Assembly (NCBI GenBank): GCA_943324725.2
Contig: CALPMR020000211.1
Location: 1-5,336 of the forward strand
Reading direction: 5' to 3'
DNA: 5,336 nt
From: Bordetella parapertussis
Lineage (GTDB): Bacteria; Cyanobacteriota; Cyanobacteriia; PCC-6307; Cyanobiaceae
Below, piece by piece: positions 5,112 through 5,336 of the stretch. Below the pieces are notes generated by a model that was not told where the DNA came from, did not search any database, and saw only the letters and a program-made list of their open reading frames with translations. How positions within the stretch are numbered: the stretch's first letter is position 1; every line of letters starts with the position of its first letter. Position numbers and translations under genes: made by a program.

Positions 5112-5336
5112 GTGAACCGGACTTCCGTGCCCCGCCCATGGCTAGTGGGCCGACTGATTTCTCCCCTGCTCAGCCTGCTGCTGGTGCTCAGCCTGGGCTT
5201 CGGCCTCAGCGGCTGCGTCACCACCGGCCTGCGAACGGCCAGTGCCAGCCCCTGGCAGGCCGTGCCCCTCGACACCAGCTCCAACCCCCTGGATCTGGCC
5301 TTCACCAGCCCGAACCACGGCTTCCTGGTCGGCAGC
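5112..5336 (+). CDS. ycf48: Photosystem II assembly/stability protein Ycf48 (HCF136), N-terminal part, runs off the window
   Basis: Seventy-five codons are visible and remain open at the window end. The N-terminus is a lipoprotein signal: Arg at positions 3, 8 and 14, a hydrophobic core SPLLSLLLVLSLGFG, and the lipobox LSGC with the lipidated Cys at residue 35. The mature part begins with WQAVPLDTSSNPLDLAFTSPNHGFLVGS, which matches the first blade of the Ycf48 beta-propeller. Ycf48 acts on the lumenal side of the thylakoid and binds newly made D1 during photosystem II reaction-centre assembly and repair. The GTG at 5112 is taken as start because it lies 6 nt after the rubA stop, suggesting coupling; a GTG five codons later (5127) is the alternative, and neither has a clear Shine-Dalgarno sequence. 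The rubA-ycf48 order is conserved in cyanobacteria, often followed by psbEFLJ, which would be expected just beyond the window. Confidence 0.93.
   Translation, partial: MNRTSVPRPWLVGRLISPLLSLLLVLSLGFGLSGCVTTGLRTASASPWQAVPLDTSSNPLDLAFTSPNHGFLVGS

Noticed and set aside
1..5336. CRISPR arrays, insertion sequences, transposases, toxin-antitoxin or defence genes
   Set aside because: No regularly spaced repeats, transposase motifs or terminal inverted repeats were seen; all long frames are explained by the listed genes or their shadows.

Overview
The window comes from a cyanobacterium, most likely a picocyanobacterium of the Synechococcus/Cyanobium group. The evidence is the gene content: the ndhC-ndhK-ndhJ cluster of the photosynthetic NDH-1 complex, a membrane-anchored rubredoxin (RubA) followed by the start of the photosystem II assembly factor Ycf48, and three copies of the HIP1 octamer GCGATCGC, a repeat enriched in many cyanobacterial genomes. 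The genus is inferred from GC-rich coding and gene order and is not proven.

Layout from left to right. Positions 1-473 (+) hold the C-terminal half of a GT-B family 4 glycosyltransferase that begins before the window. Positions 474-807 contain no confident gene; a 31-codon frame there starts with ATGA overlap on the neighbouring stop codon. Positions 808-1935 (-) encode a complete second GT4 glycosyltransferase, convergent with the first. Positions 1936-2308 contain no confident gene. Positions 2309-4168 (-) hold ndhC, ndhK and ndhJ, transcribed from right to left. Positions 4169-4574 are a GC-rich divergent intergenic region. Positions 4575-5105 (+) encode RubA, and 5112-5336 (+) the N-terminus of a Ycf48 lipoprotein that runs off the window.

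The two halves differ. The left 2.3 kb is visibly poorer in G+C (26 of 60 bases at 1081-1140) and carries surface-polysaccharide genes separated by long, apparently empty spacers. The right 3 kb is GC-rich (49 of 60 bases at 3061-3120) and holds compact core photosynthesis genes. The switch falls close to the ndhJ stop codon, so the left part looks like the edge of a variable polysaccharide island abutting conserved genes.

Functionally, NdhC (membrane arm), NdhK (carries cluster N2) and NdhJ (peripheral arm) belong to the ferredoxin:plastoquinone oxidoreductase used in cyclic electron flow, respiration and CO2 uptake. RubA and Ycf48 are photosystem assembly factors. The glycosyltransferases probably act on O-antigen, capsule or exopolysaccharide. 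I found no novel multi-gene system; the findings below are modest observations.
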